In this document: positions 9,009-18,003 of the stretch, piece after piece
How positions within the stretch are numbered: position 1 is the stretch's first letter
Layout: each line of letters starts with the position of its first letter
NCBI GenBank assembly: GCA_963662865.1
Contig: OY759969.1
Location: 2,232,001 to 2,296,000 of the forward strand
Reading direction: 5' to 3'
DNA: 64,000 bases
Source: JAJDYQ01 sp963662865
GTDB lineage: Bacteria; Pseudomonadota; Gammaproteobacteria; JAJDYQ01
Made by a program: the position numbers and the translations under genes
The notes under the pieces: model-generated
What the model saw: only the letters and a program-made list of their open reading frames with translations
What the model was told of the DNA's origin: nothing
Databases searched by the model: none

Positions 9009-9314
9009 ATGGTACTAACCAAGGCGCACATTGCAGAGAAGCTGTTTGAAGAGCTGGGCCTGAATAAGCGTGAGGCCCGGGAGTTGGTGGATTGTTTTTT
9101 TGAAGAAATTCGTGATTCACTGGCCAGTGGACGTCAGGTGAAGTTGTCCGGTTTCGGTAATTTTGATCTGAGAGATAAGAACCAGCGCCCGGGGCGTAAT
9201 CCAAAAACAGGTGAGGAAATTCCAATTACCGCTCGCCGTGTAGTGACATTCCGCCCGGGACAAAAATTAAAAACGAGAGTAGAGGCATATGCTGGATCCA
9301 GGCGATACAACTGA
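9009..9314 (+). CDS. ihfA: Integration host factor alpha subunit
   Basis: DNA-bending nucleoid protein that works as a dimer with IhfB. The 101-residue product opens MVLTKAHIAEKLFEELGLNK and carries the arm motif GFGNFDLRDKNQRPGRNPKTG and TARRVVTFRPGQKLK, diagnostic for IHF-alpha. It follows pheT by 14 bases, the conserved gammaproteobacterial order, and its 3' end overlaps the merR-type gene by 26 bases. IHF is a usual co-factor at sigma54 promoters such as the one at 53.95 kb. Confidence 0.96.
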   Translation: MVLTKAHIAEKLFEELGLNKREARELVDCFFEEIRDSLASGRQVKLSGFGNFDLRDKNQRPGRNPKTGEEIPITARRVVTFRPGQKLKTRVEAYAGSRRYN

Positions 9315-9645
9315 CTTACCACCAATTCCAGGGAAACGTTACTTTACCATCGGCGAAGTAAGTGATCTGTGTGCGGTGAAGCCACATGTTTTGCGTTACT
9401 GGGAGCAGGAATTTCCGCAGCTAAAGCCTGTAAAACGTCGTGGTAATCGCCGGTATTATCAGCGCCATGACGTGCTCATGATTCGTCAGATCCGGAATTT
9501 ATTGTACGAGCAGGGGTTTACGATTGGTGGCGCGAGGCAAAAACTTTCCGGCGAAGATGCTAAAGACGATGCCAATCAGAGCCAGCAGATTATTCGCCAG
9601 CTTCGTATAGAGCTTGAAGAGGTACTGCAAATCCTGAAGCGCTGA
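9289..9645 (+). CDS. MerR-family transcriptional regulator
   Basis: A 118-residue protein with an N-terminal winged helix: FTIGEVSDLCAVKPHVLRYW near residues 19-38, then RRGNRRYYQRHDVLMIRQIRNLLYEQGFTI, the classical MerR DNA-binding region. A short coiled coil at the C-terminus (IIRQLRIELEEVLQILKR) is the likely dimer helix. No metal-binding Cys cluster is present. It overlaps ihfA, as the small MerR protein next to ihfA does across gammaproteobacteria. Its target is unknown. Confidence 0.9.
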   Translation: MLDPGDTTDLPPIPGKRYFTIGEVSDLCAVKPHVLRYWEQEFPQLKPVKRRGNRRYYQRHDVLMIRQIRNLLYEQGFTIGGARQKLSGEDAKDDANQSQQIIRQLRIELEEVLQILKR

Positions 9646-9724
9646 TTTTCAAGTCATTTTCCGATTTAATCCTTGATTTAGCTTCCTGGCCGGGCTGTTC
9701 CCCTATATAATGGTTCCCCCGTTT

Positions 9725-9802
<78 letters not shown>

Positions 9803-10015
9803 TCGGCCAACTAAGTTGCAGGCATAAGAGCCTAATTGATGTCCCGGGCTCAACACATATCAGGCTTACCAGCACCGTTTGCTTGACGTATTAGTCCGGC
9901 ACCAAAGCAAAGGTACCGGGCTGATACAGAATTTGGCGGAATTTGGTATATTATGGTATGGTAACTGGGCCCAGTCCGGGCAATTTTTTGTTAATCCACG
10001 AAGGGGATCAAGGAA

Positions 10016-11050
10016 ATGAAACACTCAAAGACATGGCAAACACTGGTGCTGGCCGGGGTATTGTCTTTTTCGGTGCCAGCAGGGGCCGGTACTTTGGAGG
10101 ATGTGCAGGAGCGTGATGAACTCGTCTGCGGTATAGATGGGGGGTTGCCGGGCTTTTCCGCGCCGGACAACTCCGGCAAGATGCAAGGCGTTGATGCCGA
10201 TGTCTGCTACGGCATCGCCGCCGCCGTGCTGGGCGACCGCGACAAAGTCAAGTTCGTCCCACTGACGGCGAAAGAGCGATTTACTGCGCTGTCGTCCGGC
10301 GAGGTTGACGTGCTCAGTCGTAACACGACGCATACGCTGACGCGCGATGCTTCGCTGGGGTTAAACTTCACCTATTACAACTTTATCGATGGTGCGGGCT
10401 TTATGATCCGTAAGGCCATGGGTGTTAGTTCTGCCAAGGGTCTCGGTGGCGCGAGGCTTTGCATCCAGGCCGGTACCACGACCGAACAGGCGGTTGGTGA
10501 CTTTTTCCGTGCCAATAATCTGCAGGCGTTTACGCCGAAGCCGTTCGATACTTCGGTGCAGACACGCGAAGGATACGAAGCCGGTGCCTGCGATATTTTG
10601 TCCTCGGACAAATCGCAACTGGCGGCGATCCGCAGCGAACTTGCCAATCCGGGTGCGCATGTCATTCTGCCGGAAACCATCTCCAAGGAACCGTTGGGCC
10701 CGGTTGTCCGTCAGGGCGACGATGTGTGGTTCAATACCGTCAAGTGGGTACTGTTTGCGACGATGAACGCCGAAGAGTTGGGAGTGACTTCGTCCAACAT
10801 TTCCTCGCACAAGAACAGTAGCAATCCGGCGATTGCGCGGCTGGTCGGTAAGGAAGGTGGACTTTGCAAGCTCATTTCCGGAGTGCTGAGCGACACGTGT
10901 TTTTACGACGTGATCTCACAGGTTGGAAACTTTGGTGAGAGCTATGAAGCTAATGTGGGAGAAAATACCCCCATCGGTCTGAAGCGCGAAGGTAGCGTCA
11001 ATGATTTGTGGAGCCGTGGTGGCCTGATCTACGCGCCGCCCCTTCGGTAA
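10016..11050 (+). CDS. aapJ: Periplasmic binding protein of a general L-amino acid ABC transporter
   Basis: Captures amino acids in the periplasm for the AapQMP permease. The 344-residue product has a signal peptide (KTWQTLVLAGVLSFSVPAGAG, cleavage near residue 25) and a type-3 solute-binding fold: ELVCGIDGGLPGFS, GVDADVCYGIAAAVLG, then DVLSRNTTHTLTRD and DILSSDKSQLAAIR, which are typical of AapJ/BztA. Length equals the rhizobial AapJ. It is the first gene of the four-gene set and is followed by a strong hairpin, consistent with the binding protein being made in excess. Confidence 0.93.
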   Translation: MKHSKTWQTLVLAGVLSFSVPAGAGTLEDVQERDELVCGIDGGLPGFSAPDNSGKMQGVDADVCYGIAAAVLGDRDKVKFVPLTAKERFTALSSGEVDVLSRNTTHTLTRDASLGLNFTYYNFIDGAGFMIRKAMGVSSAKGLGGARLCIQAGTTTEQAVGDFFRANNLQAFTPKPFDTSVQTREGYEAGACDILSSDKSQLAAIRSELANPGAHVILPETISKEPLGPVVRQGDDVWFNTVKWVLFATMNAEELGVTSSNISSHKNSSNPAIARLVGKEGGLCKLISGVLSDTCFYDVISQVGNFGESYEANVGENTPIGLKREGSVNDLWSRGGLIYAPPLR

Positions 11051-11066
11051 TCTTTTGCGGAACTTC

Positions 11067-11100
11067 CGAAAAAGGGCGGCAATTTGCCGCCCTTTTTCGT
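11067..11100 (+). terminator. Strong hairpin between aapJ and aapQ (attenuator)
   Basis: CGAAAAAGGGCGGCA and TGCCGCCCTTTTTCG form a 15-bp stem with an A-run before and a T-run in the descending arm. Placed inside the transport operon, it probably terminates most transcripts after aapJ and lets a fraction continue. Confidence 0.8.
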
Positions 11101-11162
11101 TTGTGCGCGGGAGAATGATCCGTGGTTTTGTGTTTTGCGGGGAAAGCTTGTATAGTCCGAAA

Positions 11163-12371
11163 ATGCTCGAAGGAGATAAGACCGGTCAGGTAGTTGGGCG
11201 CGATATTCCGTTGCATCGCGATCCGAAAATCCGCGCCATCGCGTTTCAGGCGGCGGCGGTGCTGTTTTTTGTCTGGGCACTGTGGACGATCGGGAGCAAT
11301 ACGGTCGCCAATATGGAAGAGCGGGGCATTGTCCTCGGTCTGTCGTGGCTGGACAAGCTGGCACCATTCCAGGTCGGATTTTCGCCCTTTTTGGATAATG
11401 TGCTGGGTGAAAATATCTACTGGCGCATCTTTTTTATCGGTGTCCAGAATACGATTTATGTGAGTTTTTTCGGAATTATCGCGGCGACTCTGCTGGGTTT
11501 TGTCATCGGCGTGATGCGTCTGTCGCCGAACTGGCTGGTGGCGAAAATCGCCTCGGTGTATGTGGAGATTTTTCGCAACATTCCGCTGCTACTGTGGTTT
11601 TTCTTCTGGTATTTCATCGTGTTTTTGCCGGCGTTGCCCGGTGTGCGTGAAAGTATCTCATTCGTGGACGCGGTGTTCATCAACAAAAGCGGGCTGTATT
11701 TGCCGCTGCCGGTCGCGGAAAGTAGCAGCGCGGCGGCAGTATTTTTGCTGATTTGCCTTGCCGCTGTCGTCGGAGTCGCGTATCTGGTGCGATGGGCAAG
11801 AAAACGGCAGGACTGGACCGGCAAACAGTTTCCGGCGCTGTCTGCATCCCTGGCGATTTTAATCCTTGTTCCGGTCGCCGGGTTTTATGTTTCCGGTTCG
11901 CCCTATTCTCTGGAGTACGCCAAACTTGGCACGTTTCAATTGTCCGGCGGCATCAACCTTACGACTGAGTTCTTCGTTGTCTGGTTCGCGCTGACGACCT
12001 ACACGGCAGCGTTTATCGGCGAAAATGTGCGTGGCGGTATTTTGGCGGTGTCGCACGGGCAGACCGAGGCGGCGCGCTCTCTGGGGTTGCATCACGGCCA
12101 GAACATTAGATTGGTCATCATTCCGCAGGCGATGCGCGTGATTATTCCGCCGACTATCAGCCAGTATTTAAATCTCACTAAAAACTCCACGCTGGCGATC
12201 GCCATAGCCTACGAGGAGATCGCTTCCATCTGGATGGGCATTTCACTGAACACAACCGGTCAGGCATTGATTATCATCGCAATGACTGTCGGTGTTTTTT
12301 GGACGCTGTCGTTTTTAACGTCGGCACTCTTGAACTGGTACAACAAACGGGTACAGTTGACGGAACGATGA
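11163..12371 (+). CDS. aapQ: Amino acid ABC transporter permease AapQ
   Basis: Inner-membrane permease subunit. Starting at ATG 11163 the product is 402 residues, close to the rhizobial AapQ. An earlier in-frame ATG at 11055 would run through the terminator hairpin and is rejected. The protein has a His/Met-class inner-membrane fold: IYWRIFFIGVQNTIYVSFFG, EIFRNIPLLLWFFFWY, and the EAA loop GQTEAARSLGLHHGQNIRLV with VIIPPTISQYLNLTKNSTLA. It ends in an ATGA overlap with aapM, implying translational coupling. Confidence 0.92.
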   Translation: MLEGDKTGQVVGRDIPLHRDPKIRAIAFQAAAVLFFVWALWTIGSNTVANMEERGIVLGLSWLDKLAPFQVGFSPFLDNVLGENIYWRIFFIGVQNTIYVSFFGIIAATLLGFVIGVMRLSPNWLVAKIASVYVEIFRNIPLLLWFFFWYFIVFLPALPGVRESISFVDAVFINKSGLYLPLPVAESSSAAAVFLLICLAAVVGVAYLVRWARKRQDWTGKQFPALSASLAILILVPVAGFYVSGSPYSLEYAKLGTFQLSGGINLTTEFFVVWFALTTYTAAFIGENVRGGILAVSHGQTEAARSLGLHHGQNIRLVIIPQAMRVIIPPTISQYLNLTKNSTLAIAIAYEEIASIWMGISLNTTGQALIIIAMTVGVFWTLSFLTSALLNWYNKRVQLTER

Positions 12372-13522
12372 GCAAATTCACCCCCATTCCTGCCAGAGAA
12401 CCGCCCGCATCTTCAGTCGGTGTCGTCGGCTGGGTACGCACACATCTGTTTTCGTCCTGGTTCAACAGTGTGCTGACGGTGTTGATCCTGTGGTCGCTGC
12501 TGCAGATAGTGCTGCCCGCTTTGCAGTGGCTGTTTTTGGACGCTTCGTGGGGCGGCGCCAATTCGGATGCCTGCAAAACCGATTTTATCAGCCCCGAGGA
12601 CGGCGAGCACTATCGCGTGGATGCGCCCGGCGCGTGCTGGACTTTCACCAAAGTGCGTTTTGTGCAGATCATGTTCGGGCTGTATTTTGCCGCGCATCCT
12701 TCCGAAGTGTGGCGTCCGGTATTGATGTTCGCGCTGTTTGGCGGGCTGATGGCACCACTGTTTATGCCCGCGTTCCGCTGGAAGTGGCAGCTAGGTGTGT
12801 TTACTTTGCTGGTGTTTCCGTTTATCGCGTTCGCGTTGGTACATGGCGAATGGTTGGGGCTGCCAGTCGCTGAGACGAACGAATGGGGCGGTTTCATGCT
12901 CACGTTCTTTTTGGCGGTGGGCGGCATCGTCCTCGCGCTGCCGATCGGAATTGTGATGGCGCTGGGGCGACGTTCGGATCTGCCGATCATCCGTTCGTTG
13001 TGTGTGTTTTACATTGAACTCTGGCGCGCCGCGCCGCTGATTACGATTTTGTTTATGGCGTCTAATCTTTTGCCGCTGTTTTTTCCGTCCGGAGTGGATT
13101 TTGACAAGGTCGTGCGGGCGCTGATCGCCATTACGATGTTCCAGTCCGCCTACACTGCCGAGGCGATTCGCGGTGGGTTGCAGGCGATTCCCAAGGGACA
13201 GGGCGAGGCGGCATCTGCACTGGGCATGGGCTACTGGAAAAATACCGGATTTATCATTCTGCCGCAGGCGATGAAAATTTCCATTCCCGGTATCGTCAAC
13301 ACGTTTATAGAGTTGTTTAAGGACACGACGCTGGTCGGTATCATCGGTTTGCATGACTTTCTCGGCAGCGCACAGATTGCTGCTCGTTCGCCGGACTGGA
13401 AAGGCTACGATTTTGAGGCATATGTGTATGTTGCGCTGATCTTTTTTATGTGTTGTTTTGCGATGTCCAAGTATAGCCAGCATCTGGAGCGGAAATTGGA
13501 TACCGGACACAAAGAGCGGTGA
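12368..13522 (+). CDS. aapM: Amino acid ABC transporter permease AapM
   Basis: Second permease subunit. From ATG 12368, overlapping the aapQ stop, the product is 384 residues, the length of rhizobial AapM. It has an N-terminal helix, a periplasmic stretch with two Cys, and the permease core: LPIGIVMALGRRSDLPIIRS, FYIELWRAAPLITILFMAS, EAIRGGLQAIPKGQGEAASA (EAA loop), PQAMKISIPGIVNTFIELFK and DTTLVGIIGLHDFL. It pairs with AapQ to form the channel driven by AapP. Confidence 0.92.
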   Translation: MSKFTPIPAREPPASSVGVVGWVRTHLFSSWFNSVLTVLILWSLLQIVLPALQWLFLDASWGGANSDACKTDFISPEDGEHYRVDAPGACWTFTKVRFVQIMFGLYFAAHPSEVWRPVLMFALFGGLMAPLFMPAFRWKWQLGVFTLLVFPFIAFALVHGEWLGLPVAETNEWGGFMLTFFLAVGGIVLALPIGIVMALGRRSDLPIIRSLCVFYIELWRAAPLITILFMASNLLPLFFPSGVDFDKVVRALIAITMFQSAYTAEAIRGGLQAIPKGQGEAASALGMGYWKNTGFIILPQAMKISIPGIVNTFIELFKDTTLVGIIGLHDFLGSAQIAARSPDWKGYDFEAYVYVALIFFMCCFAMSKYSQHLERKLDTGHKER

Positions 13523-13583
13523 GAGCGTCTTACCCGGGCGGCGATGCCGCCCGCATCGACATTACGGACAAAGGAGTATTACG

Positions 13584-14399
13584 ATGAGCGAAGCCGAAAA
13601 GTATTACGAAAAAGGGACTTTGCCACGTGCGACGGGAGAAATTCCGGTACCGCCGGATGCCCCGCAGGCGTGCGTTGAGATGACCGGGGTCAACAAGTGG
13701 TACGGACAGTTTCATGTCCTGCGCGATATTAATCTGGAGGTCTGCACCGGCGAGCGCATTGTCATCTGCGGCCCATCCGGCAGCGGCAAAAGTACCATGA
13801 TCCGCTGCCTGAACCGTCTGGAAGAGCACCAGGAGGGAAAGATCATCGTCAACGGCGCCGAGCTGAACGACGACATCAAGCGCATAGACGAAATCCGCCG
13901 CGAAGTGGGGATGGTCTTTCAGCATTTCAATCTTTTTCCGCATCTGACGGTTCTACAGAATTTGACGCTCGCGCCGATCTGGGTACGCAAGACTCCCAAG
14001 AAGGAGGCAGAAGAGGCGGCAATGCATTATTTGTCGCGTGTCAAAATTCCGGAGCAGGCGAGCAAGTATCCGGGGCAGTTATCGGGAGGGCAACAGCAGC
14101 GCGTCGCCATCGCACGGGCGCTTTGCATGAAACCGAAGATCATGCTGTTTGACGAGCCAACCTCGGCTCTGGATCCAGAGATGATCAAGGAGGTGCTGGA
14201 TGTGATGATCGAACTGGCGCAGGAGGGAATGACGATGTTGTGCGTGACCCACGAGATGGGTTTCGCACGCACCGTGGCGAACCGCGTCATCTTTATGGAT
14301 GCCGGCCAGATTGTCGAACAAAATGAGCCGGAGGAGTTCTTCAACAATCCACAAAACGAGCGGACGAAACTCTTTCTGAGCCAGATTCTTTCACATTGA
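13584..14399 (+). CDS. aapP: Amino acid ABC transporter ATP-binding protein AapP
   Basis: Cytoplasmic ATPase of the AapJQMP importer. Start ATG 13584 has AAGGAG eight bases upstream, giving 271 residues. Key motifs: Walker A GPSGSGKST (near 67), Q-loop MVFQHFNLFPHLT, signature LSGGQQQR, Walker B IMLFDEPTSALDP and H-loop CVTHEMGF. It is the last gene of the operon; the weak hairpin at 14431-14463 may end it. Confidence 0.95.
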   Translation: MSEAEKYYEKGTLPRATGEIPVPPDAPQACVEMTGVNKWYGQFHVLRDINLEVCTGERIVICGPSGSGKSTMIRCLNRLEEHQEGKIIVNGAELNDDIKRIDEIRREVGMVFQHFNLFPHLTVLQNLTLAPIWVRKTPKKEAEEAAMHYLSRVKIPEQASKYPGQLSGGQQQRVAIARALCMKPKIMLFDEPTSALDPEMIKEVLDVMIELAQEGMTMLCVTHEMGFARTVANRVIFMDAGQIVEQNEPEEFFNNPQNERTKLFLSQILSH

Positions 14400-14430
14400 G
14401 GCAGACGGCCTGATGCTCGCTGTCGAGCAA

Positions 14431-14463
14431 GCGAACCCTTGTTCGCGGGATTAAAAAATTTTG
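14431..14463 (+). terminator. Weak hairpin after aapP
   Basis: GCGAAC-CCTT-GTTCGC followed by an A/T-rich run. Only six base pairs. The rest of 14400-14645 shows no gene or clear signal. Confidence 0.3.
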
Positions 14464-14645
14464 TTCAAGATAAGGTTATCGCAGGGTCTGCATGCGCAAC
14501 TTCACTGCGATTTATGGAAATTGCGTGTACCAGCGTTCATGTTCGGTGATGAGCTGCTGCTGGATACGATGGAGTGAGTCAAATCCTTCACGATGAACCC
14601 ATCTGAAAGTGGTCGGTCTGTGGAGCCGCTGCTTAAGGCAGGACG

Positions 14646-17231
14646 CTAAAATTCGTGCCGCAACGCGAACGAAATGGCACCGGTCCCATACCCCCCTTCA
14701 TACTCAAGGCCGAAGGCCGCTCGTGTCTTGTTGTTGCTTGTGACGGGGAGCGCATACCCGACGGCGTACCGCGTCGAGGACGGTGAATGTAGAGCAACGA
14801 CGGTCTGCCGCTGCGTGAGTGACTGGGGCCGCCCTCGATAGAACGCATCTACGAAGCTGGCGCCGGTGGCGACCACGTGATTGATGCGGGCTTGCCCGCT
14901 ATGAATCACCGTTTTCTGCTGGGCTGAAAAACGCACAATGTCATCGCCCCGAAACACATCCCACCCTTCAATGCCGGCCGACCATCCTGTGGCCTCCAGA
15001 TCGGTGATAGAAGAGAGAAAATGACCATCTACGGAAATTATCGCGGAAAGATGCTCGTAACCGACAAGTCCGCGCCAGCTCGAGAACAGCGGTACGGAAC
15101 CGAGCAGCCGGATCTGCCGGGTCGTGGTGCTTGCTCCGCTGAAAGCGCCGAATCTCATCCCCCAGATACTTTGGTCCTCGTCGGTACGGGAAAGTTCCGC
15201 CGAAATATCATAACCGGCCTCTTGTTGACGCCACCGCAACCCATATTGACGCCACGGCGCACTCGCCTCCCGTCCTGAGACGGCGACGAACGGACGTAGT
15301 CCCGTTCCAAGCATTTGCAGAGAAATGGCTCCTTCACGATATGCAAAGAAAGGGATGGCAGCGTAGCGGGCCCGAGGATTCCAATTCCGCCACGCGGAGG
15401 TTCCGCAGACATCGCACAAATGATGCCTCAACCGCCAATCTCCCAGCTTCGCAACCGCGACATCCAGCCCGTAGGCATGGGCTTCACCAGACTCACTGCC
15501 TGTTTCGATGAACAATCCGTAATCATGCGCGCCGTCCTTGACGAGGGGACCTCCAGCGGGTTCGAGCATGTCCGCGGCTGCATAACCCTGTACCGGAAGG
15601 TTCCGGCCTTCAATATCAATGAGCTGACCCAGTTCCATGTTGTAATATGCATTGCCTACGCCCCCTACCGCGAATTGGACCCCGCCCAGAGGATGGGCCG
15701 CATGGGCGAACGCGGGCGACAAGGTGAGGTGCGCACCCTGCAGGGAAACTCCCGAGGGGGCTGCGTCGTCCTGAGTGACCACCGAATAGGGAAGTCGCAG
15801 GGCACCTTGCTGAGTGATGGCGCGGCCCAGATTCAAATGCCCCCACCCGTACACGGGATCCGGTTCATCGGGGTTGTCTATGCGCGAACCGACCGGGTCT
15901 GCCGAATAAAGCAGCAAGGCCAGAACGGTTTCGGCTGGCATGGCAGGCAGACGGCTCCGGAGTACTGCCAATGCCCCACTTGCCAGAGGAGCGGCAAACG
16001 ATGTGCCGGCCAGAGGGCGCCGTGATTCGGGACCGAGCGTGAGACCATCGCCCGGGGCGGCCAGACAAAAGTTCCTGGTTGAGCCACACCCGTTGGAAAA
16101 TGACGCCAGATTACCGTCTTCACGCGTCGCAACCACGACCAGCCATTTTCCAAGCAGGTCCGGTTCGAACAGAGGCGCCTCTTTCCATCCGCCCGGAGAA
16201 TTATATTCAGCACAGTCATCCCTTCCGCAGTCGGCACCCCACATATCCCTGAAGGCGATAGAGGAGCCGCCTTCCTGGCGTGTGGGCAGCCACTCGAACT
16301 CCTGCATGAACTCTTCAGCGGTGAGATCCATCCGGCCCAATGTGCACCCCTCTTCGTTGAAGGAGTTCCTCCCGCACAGGGAGACTCGGTTGTTGAGCGA
16401 ATTCCATCCGTCATTACTCGCCGCGAATACCACGACCGTGTCACGCTCCCTGAGCGCCTGTGCGGACTCCGAGAACAAGTCCCTCAGCCATCTCGCTATG
16501 AGCGGACGGAAATAGGGCAGGCTTGCGGTATTCCATATACCGTCCCGACCGGTCAATCGTCCCCAGTATTGCCGGTTCAAGGCAAGGCTGAAGTTCACCG
16601 CGAACGCACCGTTGGAGGTTGCGTATCGGATGGCCTCATCGGGATGCACGGGATTCAAACCACCACTCATCTGGATGGGTATCACCGAAGCCTGCGGCGC
16701 AACCCCATGAAAGTTCTTTGAGCGCATCGAAGTTCCTGTGATCAGGAAGGGTCCACCCGAATTGCCCCGGGCTCCGGCCGCCAGTAACGCTACATATGTG
16801 TCGTGCGCGTTACTATCTGTTGGGGATACATCGGTGTCGTCATTGTTCAGGTCCCGCGCTCCGGTGATCCTGCTCGCCAGCTCCGAATGGGTCGTATCTA
16901 TGCCGTTGTTTCCTACCACCGCGATTGTCACGCCCTGGCCGAAATAGCCACGTTGATAAGCTGGCTCTGCATTGATGCCGCCCAGTCCCCAATGCCCCGT
17001 ATATTCTGTGGTCCGGTAATCCCTGCCATCTGAGGCGTTGGGGGCCGGGAGGCCCCGCTCAATGGATTCAGGCGGATTGGAGGGAGAGGACGCCGGTTCG
17101 CGCAGGTCATCCGCAGGTGGCGGTGGCCTGGACCCTCCGCCTGAACTGCAACCGGCCCCGCTCAACACGGCACACAACAACAGGACAAGGCTGGACTGTC
17201 TGATTGTCGCCATCGGCTTTCTTTGTCTCAT
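14646..17231 (-). CDS. Subtilase-like (S8) autotransporter with an altered catalytic Asp
   Basis: An 861-residue surface protein. A lipoprotein-like signal (LVLLLCAVLSGAGC) precedes a Pro-rich linker, a subtilisin-type passenger (about residues 75-470) and a C-terminal beta-barrel ending in Phe (ISFALRHEF), the autotransporter pattern of NalP/SphB1. The Ser block LAGTSFAAPLASG, the oxyanion block VFAASNDG and a His in AHDTYVALLAAG are present. The position of the catalytic Asp reads VVGNNGIDTTHSE instead of VVDTGID, and HGT is HDT, so activity may be lost or changed. Four Cys pairs lie in the passenger. It sits 137 bases downstream of hdrC on the same strand, where another Hdr subunit would be expected. 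Confidence 0.85.
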   Translation of the reverse strand: MRQRKPMATIRQSSLVLLLCAVLSGAGCSSGGGSRPPPPADDLREPASSPSNPPESIERGLPAPNASDGRDYRTTEYTGHWGLGGINAEPAYQRGYFGQGVTIAVVGNNGIDTTHSELASRITGARDLNNDDTDVSPTDSNAHDTYVALLAAGARGNSGGPFLITGTSMRSKNFHGVAPQASVIPIQMSGGLNPVHPDEAIRYATSNGAFAVNFSLALNRQYWGRLTGRDGIWNTASLPYFRPLIARWLRDLFSESAQALRERDTVVVFAASNDGWNSLNNRVSLCGRNSFNEEGCTLGRMDLTAEEFMQEFEWLPTRQEGGSSIAFRDMWGADCGRDDCAEYNSPGGWKEAPLFEPDLLGKWLVVVATREDGNLASFSNGCGSTRNFCLAAPGDGLTLGPESRRPLAGTSFAAPLASGALAVLRSRLPAMPAETVLALLLYSADPVGSRIDNPDEPDPVYGWGHLNLGRAITQQGALRLPYSVVTQDDAAPSGVSLQGAHLTLSPAFAHAAHPLGGVQFAVGGVGNAYYNMELGQLIDIEGRNLPVQGYAAADMLEPAGGPLVKDGAHDYGLFIETGSESGEAHAYGLDVAVAKLGDWRLRHHLCDVCGTSAWRNWNPRARYAAIPFFAYREGAISLQMLGTGLRPFVAVSGREASAPWRQYGLRWRQQEAGYDISAELSRTDEDQSIWGMRFGAFSGASTTTRQIRLLGSVPLFSSWRGLVGYEHLSAIISVDGHFLSSITDLEATGWSAGIEGWDVFRGDDIVRFSAQQKTVIHSGQARINHVVATGASFVDAFYRGRPQSLTQRQTVVALHSPSSTRYAVGYALPVTSNNKTRAAFGLEYEGGYGTGAISFALRHEF

Positions 17232-17368
17232 GTCCTCTCGCAGGCGTGAGGCCCTCGGGGCACCGTCATTCAGAAGGAGTTTATCACCCTCCAGAGTTAT
17301 GGGTCAGGACATTGTTCGAGGTGCATGGGTTGGTTTGTGAGGGAGCCCGGTTCTTGCAAAACTCGCCG

Positions 17369-17992
17369 TTATTTACCGTGTCGATCAATTCGTGCGGCTT
17401 CCAGCTCCTGCGCCTTCCTGATTATTTTCTGCAAGCCGGAAATATCCTTTACGCTGTGGCCGCCAAAGAACTCCATTGGTGACATGCGTTTGGTTTTCAT
17501 CATGTTCAGGCCCAGGCCAGCATGTTTCAGCGACTCCTTGATGCCGGATAAAAAACCATCCTTGAAGTACAGGGACAGTCCCAGCTTGAGTTCGTTGACA
17601 CGGCCTTTTTTCATCATGTTGTTCCAGAATATCTCGCTGAACCATTGAGTCGGGTTGTTTTTCGGCTGGATGCCCAGGCGCTTCGCATAGTGCGCCAGTC
17701 CGTGCATGATGTGGGTGATCGGCAGTTCACGCGGACAACGCACGATACAGCTGTAGCAGGAAGTGCACATCCACATGGAATCGGATGTCAGCACATCCTC
17801 ACGCTTGCCGGCACGGATCATCATAAATAGTTCCTGCGGCGGATGCTCCCAGGCGTCGCCCAGCGGGCAGGAACCCGCGCAGACACCACACTGCATACAC
17901 ATCTTTACCCATTCGCCTTCCTCAACATTGGCTTCGACTTCCTTGAGGAAATTGTTGCGGTATTTTTCGACCATTGCTGTATTTGTGCTCAT
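17369..17992 (-). CDS. hdrC: HdrC-like iron-sulfur protein of the Qmo module
   Basis: A 207-residue cytoplasmic electron-transfer protein with two CxxCxxCxxxCP motifs (CMQCGVCAGSCP near residue 32, CTSCYSCIVRCP near 77), each binding a [4Fe-4S] cluster, as in heterodisulfide reductase subunit C and the soluble part of QmoC. There are no transmembrane helices, so the membrane HdrE-like half of QmoC is missing. It follows qmoB by 11 bases. In some sulfur oxidisers and Gram-positive sulfate reducers QmoC is replaced by separate HdrB and HdrC. Here hdrB is not next to it. Confidence 0.87.
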   Translation of the reverse strand: MSTNTAMVEKYRNNFLKEVEANVEEGEWVKMCMQCGVCAGSCPLGDAWEHPPQELFMMIRAGKREDVLTSDSMWMCTSCYSCIVRCPRELPITHIMHGLAHYAKRLGIQPKNNPTQWFSEIFWNNMMKKGRVNELKLGLSLYFKDGFLSGIKESLKHAGLGLNMMKTKRMSPMEFFGGHSVKDISGLQKIIRKAQELEAARIDRHGK

Positions 17993-18003
17993 CGTTGATT
18001 CCC

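Noticed and set aside
12791..13510. 239-codon minus-strand frame opposite aapM
   Set aside because: Antisense shadow of a GC-rich conserved gene; Arg/Gln/His-rich composition is typical of shadows.
15315..16025. 236-codon plus-strand frame opposite the autotransporter
   Set aside because: Shadow of the subtilase gene; no ribosome site, signal or domain.
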